Source: DATGSL01 sp964645585 (GTDB lineage Bacteria > Verrucomicrobiota > Verrucomicrobiia > Opitutales > T3Sed10-336). Taken from it: a stretch of DNA of 64,000 nucleotides. Below are positions 1-9,228 of the stretch, piece by piece. The notes beneath the pieces were generated by a model that saw only the letters and a list, made by a program, of their open reading frames with translations, ran no database searches and was not told the DNA's origin. Each line of letters opens with the position of its first letter. Positions within the stretch are counted from its first letter, which is position 1. The stretch is taken from assembly GCA_964645585.1 (NCBI GenBank), contig CAZYAN010000002.1, positions 1 to 64,000 on the forward strand, given 5' to 3'. The translations under genes and the position numbers were made by a program.

Positions 1-249
1 GGCCTGTTGGTTTTGCGGCGAGAAGGAAGATTGTACGGTTATTATTTTCCACTGAATGAGCGGGCGGCGGAATTGGCTTTTACCTTTCCGGGGGGTGAGA
101 GAACGACGATCGCCGTTTCTGGTGGTTCAGGGGGACAATATAGCGCGGTTTCTGAAGGCGGGACGGTCGAGTTAGAATATGATCCCCTACGGCGCGGATA
201 TGCTTTTCCGCTGGCTCCGGGACAACGATACGAGATTACCGCCAGGTAA
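1..249 (+). CDS. C-terminal end of an unidentified protein (5' end outside window)
   Basis: The reading frame is open from the first base and stops at 247-249, so this is the last ~82 residues of a longer gene. A TTG at position 7 could be read as a start, but the frame continues upstream of it with no stop. The tail is rich in alternating hydrophobic and polar residues and glycines and ends in a run typical of a beta-sandwich domain. It has no motif I can name. Its position ahead of a carbohydrate-related locus would fit a C-terminal beta domain of a glycoside hydrolase, but that is only a guess from context. Confidence 0.5.
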   Translation, partial: GLLVLRREGRLYGYYFPLNERAAELAFTFPGGERTTIAVSGGSGGQYSAVSEGGTVELEYDPLRRGYAFPLAPGQRYEITAR

Positions 250-403
250 AGACGAGTATACACATCGGTCAACGGTGTACCTTTGTCCAAGTTGTAAGAT
301 TGCGTTTTTCCCATTCTCTGGATTCCAGGTAGTTTCCGCGGTTGTTTTCTCCTGATCGGGGAACCGGCCATGATTCATTTGAGCAGAGGCTTTCTTGTTA
401 ACA

Positions 404-1081
404 ATGAAACGCAACGATACCCGCCGGACATTGTATTCCGGCTTTACTCTTATCGAGCTGCTAACCGTGATCGCAATTATTGGGATCTTGGCAGCCATCC
501 TTATTCCAGTAGTGGGGCACGTTCGGGAGCAGGCTAAACGCGCGAAATGCGCAAGCAATCTTCGCCAGCATGGTTTTGCCCATAACCTTTATCGAGATGA
601 AACCAGTCGCTATATGGACAGTATGGCAAGCAGTCCCGGATATCCGCACTGGCTGTCGGCCGCTCAGCGCGATGAATTGATGTATTATGGCTTGGAATGG
701 GAGATGTTCTTCTGTCCATCAAGCGATGAATGGAATGCGGAGTATATGCTGGAAGTGCATCGGACGACTGCGAGCAGCGTTGTCATTGGCTACGCCTATT
801 TTCCTGGGCAACGCTCGATGCCCGGTTTTGAGAGCACGGTTGATCCGCTTCCTTACGACCTGATTATGGTCGATATCGTTCGAAAGTGGGGAGGGAAATG
901 GGAGAATGGGATCAATCATGCGAATGGTCCCGGAGCCCCGGCCGGAGCGAATCATCTGCGGGTGGACGGGAGCGTTGAATGGATACCGGCGGATGAATTT
1001 ATGGATGAAGGCCCCTATGCGGTCGGCGGTGTTCAATGGTATTTCAAGAACCCGTATCAGCCGGAGCCGGTTCGGCGATGA
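404..1081 (+). CDS. Prepilin-type N-terminal cleavage/methylation domain protein
   Basis: A 225-aa type II pseudopilin-like protein. After a short basic leader (MKRNDTRRTLYS) it has the G-F-T-L-I-E-L-L prepilin peptidase site, with cleavage expected after the Gly and the conserved Glu at +5. A ~20-residue hydrophobic helix follows (residues ~13-35), then a C-terminal globular part with the DGSVEW motif typical of the large PVC-group pseudopilin family. I chose the ATG at 404 over the in-frame TTG at 395 because it gives a normal short basic leader. The next gene begins 74 bases downstream on the same strand, so the two may be cotranscribed. Such proteins are numerous in Verrucomicrobiota, Planctomycetota and Lentisphaerota genomes and are often placed beside polysaccharide-degradation genes; their function is not settled. 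A homologue lies at 50721-51446. Confidence 0.88.
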   Translation: MKRNDTRRTLYSGFTLIELLTVIAIIGILAAILIPVVGHVREQAKRAKCASNLRQHGFAHNLYRDETSRYMDSMASSPGYPHWLSAAQRDELMYYGLEWEMFFCPSSDEWNAEYMLEVHRTTASSVVIGYAYFPGQRSMPGFESTVDPLPYDLIMVDIVRKWGGKWENGINHANGPGAPAGANHLRVDGSVEWIPADEFMDEGPYAVGGVQWYFKNPYQPEPVRR

Positions 1082-1155
1082 CAGGCGGCAGACCCTGGGA
1101 GACCCGCGTCAGCTTTTTTTTACTTTCACTGCAATCTCTACGAAAAGGCAAAACC

Positions 1156-4100
1156 ATGAATATTCTTCGACTCCCTGGTAAAACAATGTTTGCGGCGGCG
1201 GCGCTCTCTTCGTCTGTCGCGTTACATGCCCAGGTGGATTACGCGAACGAGTTCGATACGAGCGGGTTCGATTATTACAATGTCACAGACGGATGGACGC
1301 ACGATATGGACGCGGGCGAATTGCACCTGTCGATTGGCGGCGGGACGCGAAACCGGTTTGGGACGGTAGCGCTTCCGGAGTGGGTGGGCGAAGATTTCAT
1401 TGCATCCAGCTGGTTTTCGGTGGAGGAGACGCGCGGCACCGGCAACAATCCAGTATCGGTTGGGGTCGTGGCGTTAAGCAACGAAGCGAGCCCGGGGAAT
1501 TATTACTTGGCCCACTGGGGAGTAGCCGGCGGCGGTGCTGGAACGATGGGGCAGCTGATTGTTTTGCGAACGGGGGGAGGAAACTTTTCGGTGGAAAGCG
1601 AAGCCATCGGTCATCCAGAGCCGGGCATGGTGTATGAACTTCGTTTGACGGGAGAGTACGATGAGCTCGGCGCGCTGAAGTTGACGGCGGGCATTTACGA
1701 TCGGAATGGGAATCTGGTGGGGCCGACGGCGTCCGCCGTGGATCCAATACCTTTAACCGGCCAGTATTTTGGGATTCGGGACCGGACGGCGGGCGGAGAT
1801 CATCTGCTGAATATAACGCATTACGGTTACAGCGTTTCGCACGACCTTCTGCCTCCGCCAACACTGCCGCTGCCTATTCTGATTGAGTTTACGGCGATAA
1901 ATCCGGCGCCGGGTGCAATCTCTTATCCCGCGGAAGAAGGCTTGCGAGTGACCGTGACCACTGGGGCCGATCGCATGATTCTTCCGGAAGATATCGAGCT
2001 GTATTTGGACGATGAGCGCATCCCTCGCGAAGACCTGGTAATTACTGGAGAGGCGACTGCGCGGGAAGTCTTCTTCGGAGGGCTGGAAGCAAACCGGATG
2101 TACAGCGCGAGGATCGTTGCCCGGGACAATCTCCACCAGCGAGAGTTTTCGTGGAACTTTGACACCATTGTGATCACCTCGCCGATATCGACCTTGACGG
2201 ATGTGCCTTTGAATCAGGCGACAGACGATGATATCCAGCGGCTCGCGGCCGACAGCGACTATACCGAATTACTGCCAGAACGGGAGACCGTTTTCGTCCT
2301 TACGGACGCGACTTCGGCTGAGACGCCAGCAGCGGGCGTGGTTTTAAGTGAGGATGTTCCGGTAACCGTGACGTGGGATCTGGCGGGATCTCCGGTGCGG
2401 GCGGCCCATCGGGCGTTGAAGCAGGTGGACATCTGGATAGCAGGGTCGGATCCGTTCCGGACGGGATTCGATGGAGAGTTTGCGACATCGCGGGACGGCG
2501 TGAACTTCACGCTGGTTCCGGAATCGCGATACGCCGCGGCATTGCCCTACACCGGCGCGGATACGGTGATCGGCGGCAATGTGGTGGAGGGGACAGGAAC
2601 GGGGAACGTAAACCTGGTTCGCTATCTGTTCGATCCCGAAGATTTTTCCGAAGGCATTCGTTATCTTAGGTTTATTTCTTACGGATATAACAACCTTGGC
2701 GAGCTGGATAACAATCAAGTGCGTCAGCCGCGAATTATTGAGATTGACGCGTCGGTTGAAAGAAGCGGACCGTACATTACGGATATATCGCCGGCTGAGG
2801 GTGCGAGTTTTCACAAACCCGAAAGCGGCATTCGGTTTTCCGTCAGTGCTGACGCGGGGAAAATGATTGCAGCGGAGAACATTTCGCTTGTCGTGAATGG
2901 AAGCGGCATTCCAGCAAATGAGCTGACGATATCGGAAGAAGGATCGTCGCTCGAGATTGTTTATGGGGATCTTGTATCGAATGAAAACTATTCTGTTCAA
3001 GTGTCGGTCAGTGATGGAGAGCGGGAAACGGCTTACCAGTGGACATTCGATACACGCGAGACTATTTACGGACAGTATACTAACGACTTTGATGTGGAGC
3101 CGCTTCCATTCCGCGCGTCGCAGGCAGGAAGATGGCAGCTGCGGGCGGAAGACGGTGTGTTTAACTATCTGCAGCCGACGCGTGCCGGAGGTTCGGTAGG
3201 GACCGCTTCCGTGGAATTGGGAGGATGGGAAGGCGTGGATTTCGCTGTCTCGACAAAATTTACCGTCAGACATGTGGGAGGAAGCGGAACTCCGACGGCT
3301 GGCTTTGGGGTACTCGGGACACAAAGCACCTTTCAGATGTATTACCTTGCGGACTGGGGAATGGCTCCGAACGGAACCCAGGGGATTCGGATTCTTGCGC
3401 AGCCGACCCGGAGCAGCTTCTCATCTGTATCCGGAGATCCGGGGCGGCCAGTGCCGGGACAGACTTACGAGATGCGGCTCACGGGCATTTATCAAGGAGG
3501 CGTGCTGCACATGACCTTGGTTGTTTTGGATGAGGACGGAAACCAGCTGGGGACGGCTGCAACGGCAACCGACACCGAGCCGCTGACCGGCCGATTTTTC
3601 GGTTATCGGAACCGGACGAATGGGAGCGAGCATACGATGGATCTGGATTTCCACTATTTTCGGGTAACGCCGCCTCCGCCGCAGGTAACCGGGCCCAATC
3701 CATTGCCGGATGCGACGTTTCAATCCGCTGAAAACGGCTTGCGGTTCACCGTTTTCGCTTCGGATGGGGAGGCGATTCCTCACGATGGGATTCAAGTGTT
3801 CATCGATGACGAGGAAGTTCCGGCTGCTGAGCTGACGATTACTGGAACCGCAACCGCGCCTGATGTTTTTTATAACGGCCTGGAGGCGAACCGCTTTTAT
3901 ACAGTGCGGGTAGTCGTGGCTGGAACGAACGGGGTGGAGACGGTTCGGACCTGGAGTTTCGATACGTTTTCCGAGGATACGACGATCGTGATTGAGGCGG
4001 AGGATTATAACTTCGCCGCGGATGTCGGTTGTGACGCATCAGGAAATCCAATTGGAACTCTGTTGACAGGGGGTTCGTATATCGACGATCCGCTTCCTTC

Positions 4101-4872
4101 CACGTTCTATTCTCCGTGGCAGGCTCTGATCAATCAGGATCAGGATGGAATTGCCGTTGGCTATGTGGATCGCGTCGGTGTTCCGGGGGTGGATTTTCAT
4201 GATGCGGATACCCAGACCGGGATTGTGGGCGTGAATATGTTTCGTTTCTGCGACCCGGTTGGGACGGTGGAAACGTTCGACCATGTTCGTCCTAAGTATA
4301 TCGACGCTTCGGACACGGCCGGGGCCTTGATTCCGGATTATCATGTGAATCAGGTCCAAACTGGCGAATGGCTCAATTATACACGCAATTTTCCGGAAGG
4401 ATCGTATCGCGTTTTTCTGCGGGCGGCGGCGACAGGGACTCCGGCAGCGGTCTTGGAGCGAGTGGTCAGTGATCCCAGTTTGCCAGGGCAAATGACAGAG
4501 GCGATTGGCGAGTTTGTCCTTTCGCCAGCCCCAGCGTTTAGCTACGTTCCGCTCACGAATGCTTCGGGCGAGCCGGTGATTCTGTCGTTGGCTGGAGAAG
4601 AGACGCTGCGGCTGGTGGCGACGAGCGCCAACAACAATATCGATTTCAATTTTCTCCTGTTTGTGCCCGCGGAAGAGGTTCCAGAGCTTCCTCAGTTGAG
4701 TCTGGTTCGAGACGGCGACCAGGTTTTCGTGGTTTGGGAAGGAGCGAACGTGCAATTGGAAAGCGCAACAGAGGTAACTGGCCCATGGGTGGTTATCGAG
4801 GGAGCGACGAGTCCGCATCCGGTAGATACGGTTTTGCAGGCAAGACAGTTCTTTCGGTTGCGGGGAAACTGA
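1156..4872 (+). CDS. Large secreted multidomain protein with CBM6-like domain
   Basis: A 1238-aa exported protein. The start at 1156 gives a clean signal peptide (residues 1-24, ending LHAQ) and has AAAGG about 10 bases upstream; the longer frame from 1036 adds an implausible N-terminus overlapping the previous gene. Two copies of a ~200-residue LamG-like beta-sandwich (about 25-235 and 640-840) alternate with three Ig/Fn3-like domains that each end in a W-x-F-D-T motif. A further beta domain lies near 350-540. Residues ~945-1165 resemble a CBM6 carbohydrate-binding module, with I-E-A-E-D-Y near its start and G-E-W-L-N-Y later. The C-terminal ~60 residues match the shared tail type seen in other secreted proteins here (Y/V-x-L-E-S-A, G-P-W, F-F-R-L-R). 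No catalytic domain is recognisable; binding or display of polysaccharide at the cell surface is the likely role. Confidence 0.85.
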   Translation: MNILRLPGKTMFAAAALSSSVALHAQVDYANEFDTSGFDYYNVTDGWTHDMDAGELHLSIGGGTRNRFGTVALPEWVGEDFIASSWFSVEETRGTGNNPVSVGVVALSNEASPGNYYLAHWGVAGGGAGTMGQLIVLRTGGGNFSVESEAIGHPEPGMVYELRLTGEYDELGALKLTAGIYDRNGNLVGPTASAVDPIPLTGQYFGIRDRTAGGDHLLNITHYGYSVSHDLLPPPTLPLPILIEFTAINPAPGAISYPAEEGLRVTVTTGADRMILPEDIELYLDDERIPREDLVITGEATAREVFFGGLEANRMYSARIVARDNLHQREFSWNFDTIVITSPISTLTDVPLNQATDDDIQRLAADSDYTELLPERETVFVLTDATSAETPAAGVVLSEDVPVTVTWDLAGSPVRAAHRALKQVDIWIAGSDPFRTGFDGEFATSRDGVNFTLVPESRYAAALPYTGADTVIGGNVVEGTGTGNVNLVRYLFDPEDFSEGIRYLRFISYGYNNLGELDNNQVRQPRIIEIDASVERSGPYITDISPAEGASFHKPESGIRFSVSADAGKMIAAENISLVVNGSGIPANELTISEEGSSLEIVYGDLVSNENYSVQVSVSDGERETAYQWTFDTRETIYGQYTNDFDVEPLPFRASQAGRWQLRAEDGVFNYLQPTRAGGSVGTASVELGGWEGVDFAVSTKFTVRHVGGSGTPTAGFGVLGTQSTFQMYYLADWGMAPNGTQGIRILAQPTRSSFSSVSGDPGRPVPGQTYEMRLTGIYQGGVLHMTLVVLDEDGNQLGTAATATDTEPLTGRFFGYRNRTNGSEHTMDLDFHYFRVTPPPPQVTGPNPLPDATFQSAENGLRFTVFASDGEAIPHDGIQVFIDDEEVPAAELTITGTATAPDVFYNGLEANRFYTVRVVVAGTNGVETVRTWSFDTFSEDTTIVIEAEDYNFAADVGCDASGNPIGTLLTGGSYIDDPLPSTFYSPWQALINQDQDGIAVGYVDRVGVPGVDFHDADTQTGIVGVNMFRFCDPVGTVETFDHVRPKYIDASDTAGALIPDYHVNQVQTGEWLNYTRNFPEGSYRVFLRAAATGTPAAVLERVVSDPSLPGQMTEAIGEFVLSPAPAFSYVPLTNASGEPVILSLAGEETLRLVATSANNNIDFNFLLFVPAEEVPELPQLSLVRDGDQVFVVWEGANVQLESATEVTGPWVVIEGATSPHPVDTVLQARQFFRLRGN

Positions 4873-4925
4873 TGGGGGGATCGCTTCCGGCGTTGACAAG
4901 CGTACAAGTGAAAGGGTTCTGTGAA

Positions 4926-4945
4926 GTCCGCCGCTCGCGGCGGAC
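4926..4945. terminator. GC-rich hairpin between two genes
   Basis: A perfect inverted repeat, GTCCGCCG against CGGCGGAC with a four-base CTCG loop, lies in the 110-base gap between the secreted protein and the FAD-dependent oxidoreductase. No U-run follows, so it could be a weak or attenuating terminator, or an mRNA-stabilising hairpin, rather than a full intrinsic terminator. Confidence 0.4.
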
Positions 4946-4982
4946 GGATCCGCCCGCGTACGAAGCATATTATTAGAGGCGA

Positions 4983-6839
4983 ATGGCGAAAACCGATTTT
5001 CATCGATTGAGTTGTGATATTCTTGTAGCGGGCGGCGGTCCGGCGGGGGTTTCGTGTGCGCTGGCAGCGGCCCGAAATGGAGCGAAGGTGATCCTGTGTC
5101 AAGACCGGCCCGTGTTGGGAGGGAATGCCTCGAGCGAAGTCCGGATGCATATTGTCGGGGCGGATAACCAAGGTGCGCGATCCGAGCCGCTGGCAACGGA
5201 GGCCCGAGAAACCGGAATTATCGAGGAAATACGTTTGGATGCGTGTGTTCGGAATCCGCAACGGTCCGCGTCTATGCTCGACCTGATTCTTTACGAGAAA
5301 TGCCGGGCGGAAGTGAACTTGATGCTCTTGCTGAATACGGCTGTGGTCGGTGTCGAGATGGAGAACGGACGGATCAGGCGGGCGCGTGCTGAGCGAGTCA
5401 GTACTGAAGATTCCTTTGAGATCGAGGCCGTGATATTTATCGATTGTACTGGCGACGGACGGATGGCGCTGGAGGCCGGAGCGGCTTTTCGACAAGGCCG
5501 GGAGTCGAAGGAGGAGTTTGGTGAAAGTCTGGCGCAGGAGGAGGCGGATGAGAAAACGCTGGGATCGACGATTTTGTTTCAGGCGCGAAAGCACGACCGG
5601 CCGATGCCGTTTATTCCACCGCCGTGGATCCGAAAGTTTTCGGAAGAGGACCTGAAACTTCGTCCCCATGGGGAGCCGGGATTGGATCGGGGACTCGAGT
5701 ATGGATATTGGTGGGCGGAATGGGGCGGGCATCTGAACACCGTGAAGGATAACGAGACGATCCGGGACGAGCTGTTGGCGATCACCCTGGGGATTTGGGA
5801 CCATGTGAAAAACGGCGGCGATCATGGAGCGGAGAATTGGGCTCTGGAGTGGTTTGGGTTTTTGCCGGGAAAGCGGGAGAGCCGGCGGTTTCGCGGCCTG
5901 TATACCTTGGCCGAACGCGACGTGCTGGAGTCGACGGAGTTTCCGGATGCGATCGCTTACGGAGGCTGGCCGATTGATATTCATCCGCCGGAAGGGGTGG
6001 ATCGTCCGGACGAGGAGCCATGCGTAAAATATATGATGCCGCATCTTTTCGATATTCCGCTTCGGGCCTGCATTTCGCGCGACGTACCCAATTTGATGTT
6101 TGCGGGAAGAAATATTTCCGCAACGCACGTGGCATTTGCGTCGACGCGTGTGATGGCGACTTGCTCAGTGGTGGGACAGGGCGTTGGGACAGCGGCGGTC
6201 TCAGCGTGCAAGGAAGATTTGGATCCCGGGGAAGTGGCCATCCACCCGGAGTGTATGGCAAAGGTGCAGCAGCAGCTATTGCGGGATGGCTGTTACTTGA
6301 TCGGACGACGCAATTCCGACCCGGACGATCTGGCGAGGCAGGCGACGATCTCCGCTTCCAGCCAACAGGAGGGCGGCGAGGCGCAAAATGTGGTCAGCGG
6401 GCAGACGAGGAGTGTTCATGGAAAAAACGGGGCGCCGAAAGAGCGGGCTTTACAGGGAACACATCGATGGATGAGTCGGTCCGAAGACGGATTTCCGGCG
6501 TGGGTTGAATTGCGATGGGAACGTCCGGTGCGGGTGCGGGAGGTGCAACTGGTTTTTGATACAGGGTTGCATCGTCTGCTAACGCTGAGCCACTGCGATC
6601 AATATCATCCGGATATGATCTGGGGACGGCCGCAGCCGGAGACGGTTTCAGATTATGAGATTCTGGGCCGGGGCGGGGACGAGTGGCACATTCTCGGGAC
6701 CGCGAAAGGAAACTGGCAGCGTCTGGTCCGGCATCGCTTGGAAAAGGCTTGGAGTATCGATGCCTTGCGGGTGGTCGTTCGTGCCACTCACGGACTGGAT
6801 CATGCCCGGATCGTCGAGTTGCGGGTGTATGAGAACTGA
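4983..6839 (+). CDS. FAD-dependent oxidoreductase with C-terminal discoidin-like domain
   Basis: A 618-aa protein starting at ATG 4983, with AGAGG just upstream. Residues ~12-45 form a Rossmann FAD-binding fold with G-G-G-P-A-G-V-S and, later, L-G-G-N-A-S-S-E, the signature of the FAD-dependent oxidoreductase family (Pfam FAD_oxidored) common in polysaccharide loci of Bacteroidota and Verrucomicrobiota. A second conserved patch near 375-400 (F-A-G-R-N-I-S-A-T-H) contacts the cofactor in this family. Residues ~455-618 look like an F5/8 type C (discoidin) beta-sandwich, starting A-T-I-S-A-S-S and ending V-V-V-R-A-T-H-G-L. No signal peptide is visible, which is odd for a protein carrying a usually extracellular carbohydrate-binding fold. 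The gene ends one base before the end of the convergent LacI gene. The substrate is unknown; sugar or uronic acid oxidation is possible from context. Confidence 0.85.
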   Translation: MAKTDFHRLSCDILVAGGGPAGVSCALAAARNGAKVILCQDRPVLGGNASSEVRMHIVGADNQGARSEPLATEARETGIIEEIRLDACVRNPQRSASMLDLILYEKCRAEVNLMLLLNTAVVGVEMENGRIRRARAERVSTEDSFEIEAVIFIDCTGDGRMALEAGAAFRQGRESKEEFGESLAQEEADEKTLGSTILFQARKHDRPMPFIPPPWIRKFSEEDLKLRPHGEPGLDRGLEYGYWWAEWGGHLNTVKDNETIRDELLAITLGIWDHVKNGGDHGAENWALEWFGFLPGKRESRRFRGLYTLAERDVLESTEFPDAIAYGGWPIDIHPPEGVDRPDEEPCVKYMMPHLFDIPLRACISRDVPNLMFAGRNISATHVAFASTRVMATCSVVGQGVGTAAVSACKEDLDPGEVAIHPECMAKVQQQLLRDGCYLIGRRNSDPDDLARQATISASSQQEGGEAQNVVSGQTRSVHGKNGAPKERALQGTHRWMSRSEDGFPAWVELRWERPVRVREVQLVFDTGLHRLLTLSHCDQYHPDMIWGRPQPETVSDYEILGRGGDEWHILGTAKGNWQRLVRHRLEKAWSIDALRVVVRATHGLDHARIVELRVYEN

Positions 6840-7886
6840 TTAACCGGTTCTTCCGGAACGGGTTTCTGTGCTGGATGGGAGGGAAAAGCCCGAGCGAAAA
6901 TGGCTGTCGACGGAGACCACTTTGGGTGAGTCGGGAACTCCGGTGAGGTTGAGATTTATCTGCGACAGCAGGAGTTTGATCGTTTCGCAGCCGACCAGTC
7001 GGTAGCGATGATCCGCGCCTGCAACGTCACGAGGCGGGTCGAACGTGTCGAGGCTGGCGAAGCCGAGATCACGCGGGATTTGATAACCGAGTTTTTTCAA
7101 TACGGGGAATACCCATCCGGGACCGATAATCGCTTGGGGTTTGTGGGTCTCAATCCACGCGCGGACTTTTTCCGGTTCAATATCCGCTTTTGGCAAGATC
7201 GGGATGCGTTCGCGCGGTGGAATGGCGGCCTGATAAAAGAGGAAGGAGGACGAAAACATTTTATGGCCGATGCCGCCTGGAGTGTAGTGCATGATCAGGC
7301 CGATGCGGCGATAGCCGCGGGCGAGGATGGCATCGAGGATTTCATCCAGCATTTGCAGGTAGTTCGGACAAGAACGGTGGAGAAGGGGATTCACCAAACT
7401 GTAGCCGGCCGTGGCGGCGCAAAAGCCGCTGAAATCGAATTCGACGCTCCCGGGTCCGCTGGCGAACGGGCTGACCATGATTCCCTTGATGCCGCGAGCG
7501 ACCAAGATGTTGCGCAGGCGACGCGGCGTCATTTGGAGCGAATGAAGAAAGAACAGGTCGATTCCGAAGCCGGCTTCGCTTGCTTGTTCTCGGGCGCCTT
7601 CAATCAGCTCGTTAATGAAGGAGGTCTTCAGTTGTTCCGGACCGATTCCCGGAATGAGAACAGCCAGTCGAGCGGTCTGGCGTTTGGGGCGCGTTTTTCG
7701 CAGATGTTCCATCAATTGGACCACCATCGGATCGCTGCGGTAGCCCATCTCCCGAGCAATTTGCTGGATCTTCAGCCGTTTGGCCGCCGAGATCTTCGGA
7801 TGATTCCGGAGCGCGAGGGATACGGCGGAAACGGAGACTCCGGCAGCGCGGGCGATATCGCGTTGGCTGACGTAATGAGGAGGCAT
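6840..7886 (-). CDS. LacI-family transcriptional regulator
   Basis: A 348-aa regulator. The N-terminal helix-turn-helix (residues ~7-50, S-Q-R-D-I-A-R-A-A-G-V-S and A-V-S-L-A-L-R-N) is the classic LacI DNA-binding head with the hinge-helix region following. Residues ~70-340 form a periplasmic-binding-protein-like effector domain that normally binds a sugar. It is convergent with the FAD-dependent oxidoreductase and ends immediately next to it, so it plausibly controls the upstream carbohydrate locus at 404-6839; I did not find a clear operator. The C-terminus is degenerate (Ser/Thr/Arg-rich) and overlaps a hairpin at 6842-6864. Confidence 0.93.
   Translation of the reverse strand: MPPHYVSQRDIARAAGVSVSAVSLALRNHPKISAAKRLKIQQIAREMGYRSDPMVVQLMEHLRKTRPKRQTARLAVLIPGIGPEQLKTSFINELIEGAREQASEAGFGIDLFFLHSLQMTPRRLRNILVARGIKGIMVSPFASGPGSVEFDFSGFCAATAGYSLVNPLLHRSCPNYLQMLDEILDAILARGYRRIGLIMHYTPGGIGHKMFSSSFLFYQAAIPPRERIPILPKADIEPEKVRAWIETHKPQAIIGPGWVFPVLKKLGYQIPRDLGFASLDTFDPPRDVAGADHRYRLVGCETIKLLLSQINLNLTGVPDSPKVVSVDSHFRSGFSLPSSTETRSGRTG
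6842..6864. terminator. Possible bidirectional terminator between convergent genes
   Basis: AACCGGTTC and GAACGGGTT form a nine-base inverted repeat with one mismatch around a five-base TTCCG loop, exactly at the junction of the convergent oxidoreductase and LacI genes. It lies inside the last codons of the LacI gene. Only a short T-rich stretch follows on the plus strand, so termination strength is uncertain. Confidence 0.35.
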
Positions 7887-8054
7887 TTCAGGTTCGGCGG
7901 GAAGCTGCTCACATTTGAGCGCTTCTCCGGGTACACTGTCAACCTTCGTTCTTCGCGGGACCGGATTGGACGTTTGGGATCGGTTGCGTTTACGGATCGT
8001 CGCGACCGGGATTTATTTTGTCATCGACCTCCCGCCGTGCTGCCCTCTTGCCAA

Positions 8055-9161
8055 TCAAAAAGTCGCCATGCTGTTGCGGTGGATGACTTCGAGCCGTTTT
8101 CGGCCCGGAAAGAGCGAGCGGATTTCCGCGATATCTTTTTGCCGGATTTCGTCGATCTGGGCGGAAGAAAATTGGGTGACGCCCCGGGCAAAGCAGGTGC
8201 CGTCGGGACCGGTGATATTGACAACCTCACCAGCCCGGAACTCGCCCTCGACGGCGGTGACGCCTTTGGCGAGGAGGCTGCTTCCCTTTTGTACTAGCGC
8301 ATCGCGCGCTCCGGCATCGACGCGTAAAGTTCCCGCCGGACGTTGAAAGAAGGCGAGCCAGCGCTTTTTGGATTCAAGAGGAACCCCCGAAGGAACGAAG
8401 AAGGTCCCTGGGTTTTGCCCGGAAAAAATTTTTGGAATAACATCCCGCACGCTGCCGTCGGCGATGAAAACCCCGCAGCCGGAGCGATTGGCAATGACGG
8501 CCGCGTCGAGTTTCGTGATCATTCCGCCGACCGCGGTCGCGCTGGTTGTTCCGGTCGCGAGCCTGCGAATATTTTCGTCGATTTTTTCGACGACCGGGAT
8601 GACCTGTCCGCTGCCGGCAGTGTCAATCAAACCGGGCGCGGTGGAGAGAATGAGCAGATAATCGGCACGGATCAGGCTGCCGACCATCGCGGAAAGAACG
8701 TCGTTGTCGCCGAAGCGAATTCCTTCGGCGCTGACCGAGTCATTTTCATTGATGATGGGGACGATGCCGTCAGCGAGCAGACGTTCCAGGGTTTCCCGCG
8801 CGGTGAGATGGCGGCGGCGGGCGCGGAGATCATCATGCGTGAGGAGGATCTGCGCGACAGTGAGGTGGTGGGGATCGAGGTATTTTTGCCACGTCTGGAT
8901 GAGGATGCTTTGGCCGACAGCGGCGCAGGCCTGCAATTGAGAGAGCGAGTTTGGGCGCCGGTCGAGACCGAGTTTGCCCATGCCCAATCCGACCGCGCCG
9001 GAGCTGACAACGACGACTTGGATGTCATGGTCGTGCAGAAACTTGATCTGACGGCAAATCTCGTTGATACGGCCTGTGTGAATCTGACCGATACCGGAAG
9101 TGAGGATGCCGGTACCGAGCTTGACCACGACCCGGCGCGTCTTGAAAGGCAGGCTCAGCAT
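8055..9161 (-). CDS. proB: Glutamate 5-kinase (ProB)
   Basis: A 368-aa enzyme that phosphorylates L-glutamate to glutamate 5-phosphate, the first step of proline synthesis in the cytoplasm. The amino-acid kinase fold starts with V-V-V-K-L-G-T-G, followed by V-V-V-S-S-G-A-V-G-L-G, I-I-N-E-N-D-S-V and G-D-N-D-V-L-S-A. A C-terminal PUA domain occupies about residues 275-355, as in E. coli ProB (367 aa). I chose the ATG at 9161; a frame-open extension to 9275 would overlap frr and adds no conserved sequence. It is last in the minus-strand run behind frr, 67 bases downstream of it. proA is not in the window. Confidence 0.96.
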   Translation of the reverse strand: MLSLPFKTRRVVVKLGTGILTSGIGQIHTGRINEICRQIKFLHDHDIQVVVVSSGAVGLGMGKLGLDRRPNSLSQLQACAAVGQSILIQTWQKYLDPHHLTVAQILLTHDDLRARRRHLTARETLERLLADGIVPIINENDSVSAEGIRFGDNDVLSAMVGSLIRADYLLILSTAPGLIDTAGSGQVIPVVEKIDENIRRLATGTTSATAVGGMITKLDAAVIANRSGCGVFIADGSVRDVIPKIFSGQNPGTFFVPSGVPLESKKRWLAFFQRPAGTLRVDAGARDALVQKGSSLLAKGVTAVEGEFRAGEVVNITGPDGTCFARGVTQFSSAQIDEIRQKDIAEIRSLFPGRKRLEVIHRNSMATF

Positions 9162-9228
9162 GAAGTCGGGGCGGCGCGGTAAATGGCCGCCGGTTGACGG
9201 AGAACGTTTTAAGCCGGAGCGGGCCCGG

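Noticed and set aside
2344..3324. 326-codon minus-strand open frame inside the secreted CBM6-like protein gene
   Set aside because: Shadow of a real coding region with a clear signal peptide and domains on the plus strand.
4692..6128. 478-codon minus-strand open frame across the oxidoreductase gene
   Set aside because: Antisense to the FAD-binding half of a recognisable enzyme; no motif of its own.
7008..8297. Long open frame of 429 codons on the plus strand
   Set aside because: It is the antisense shadow of the LacI gene and the proB end; its translation has no motif and a composition typical of reverse-complement reading.
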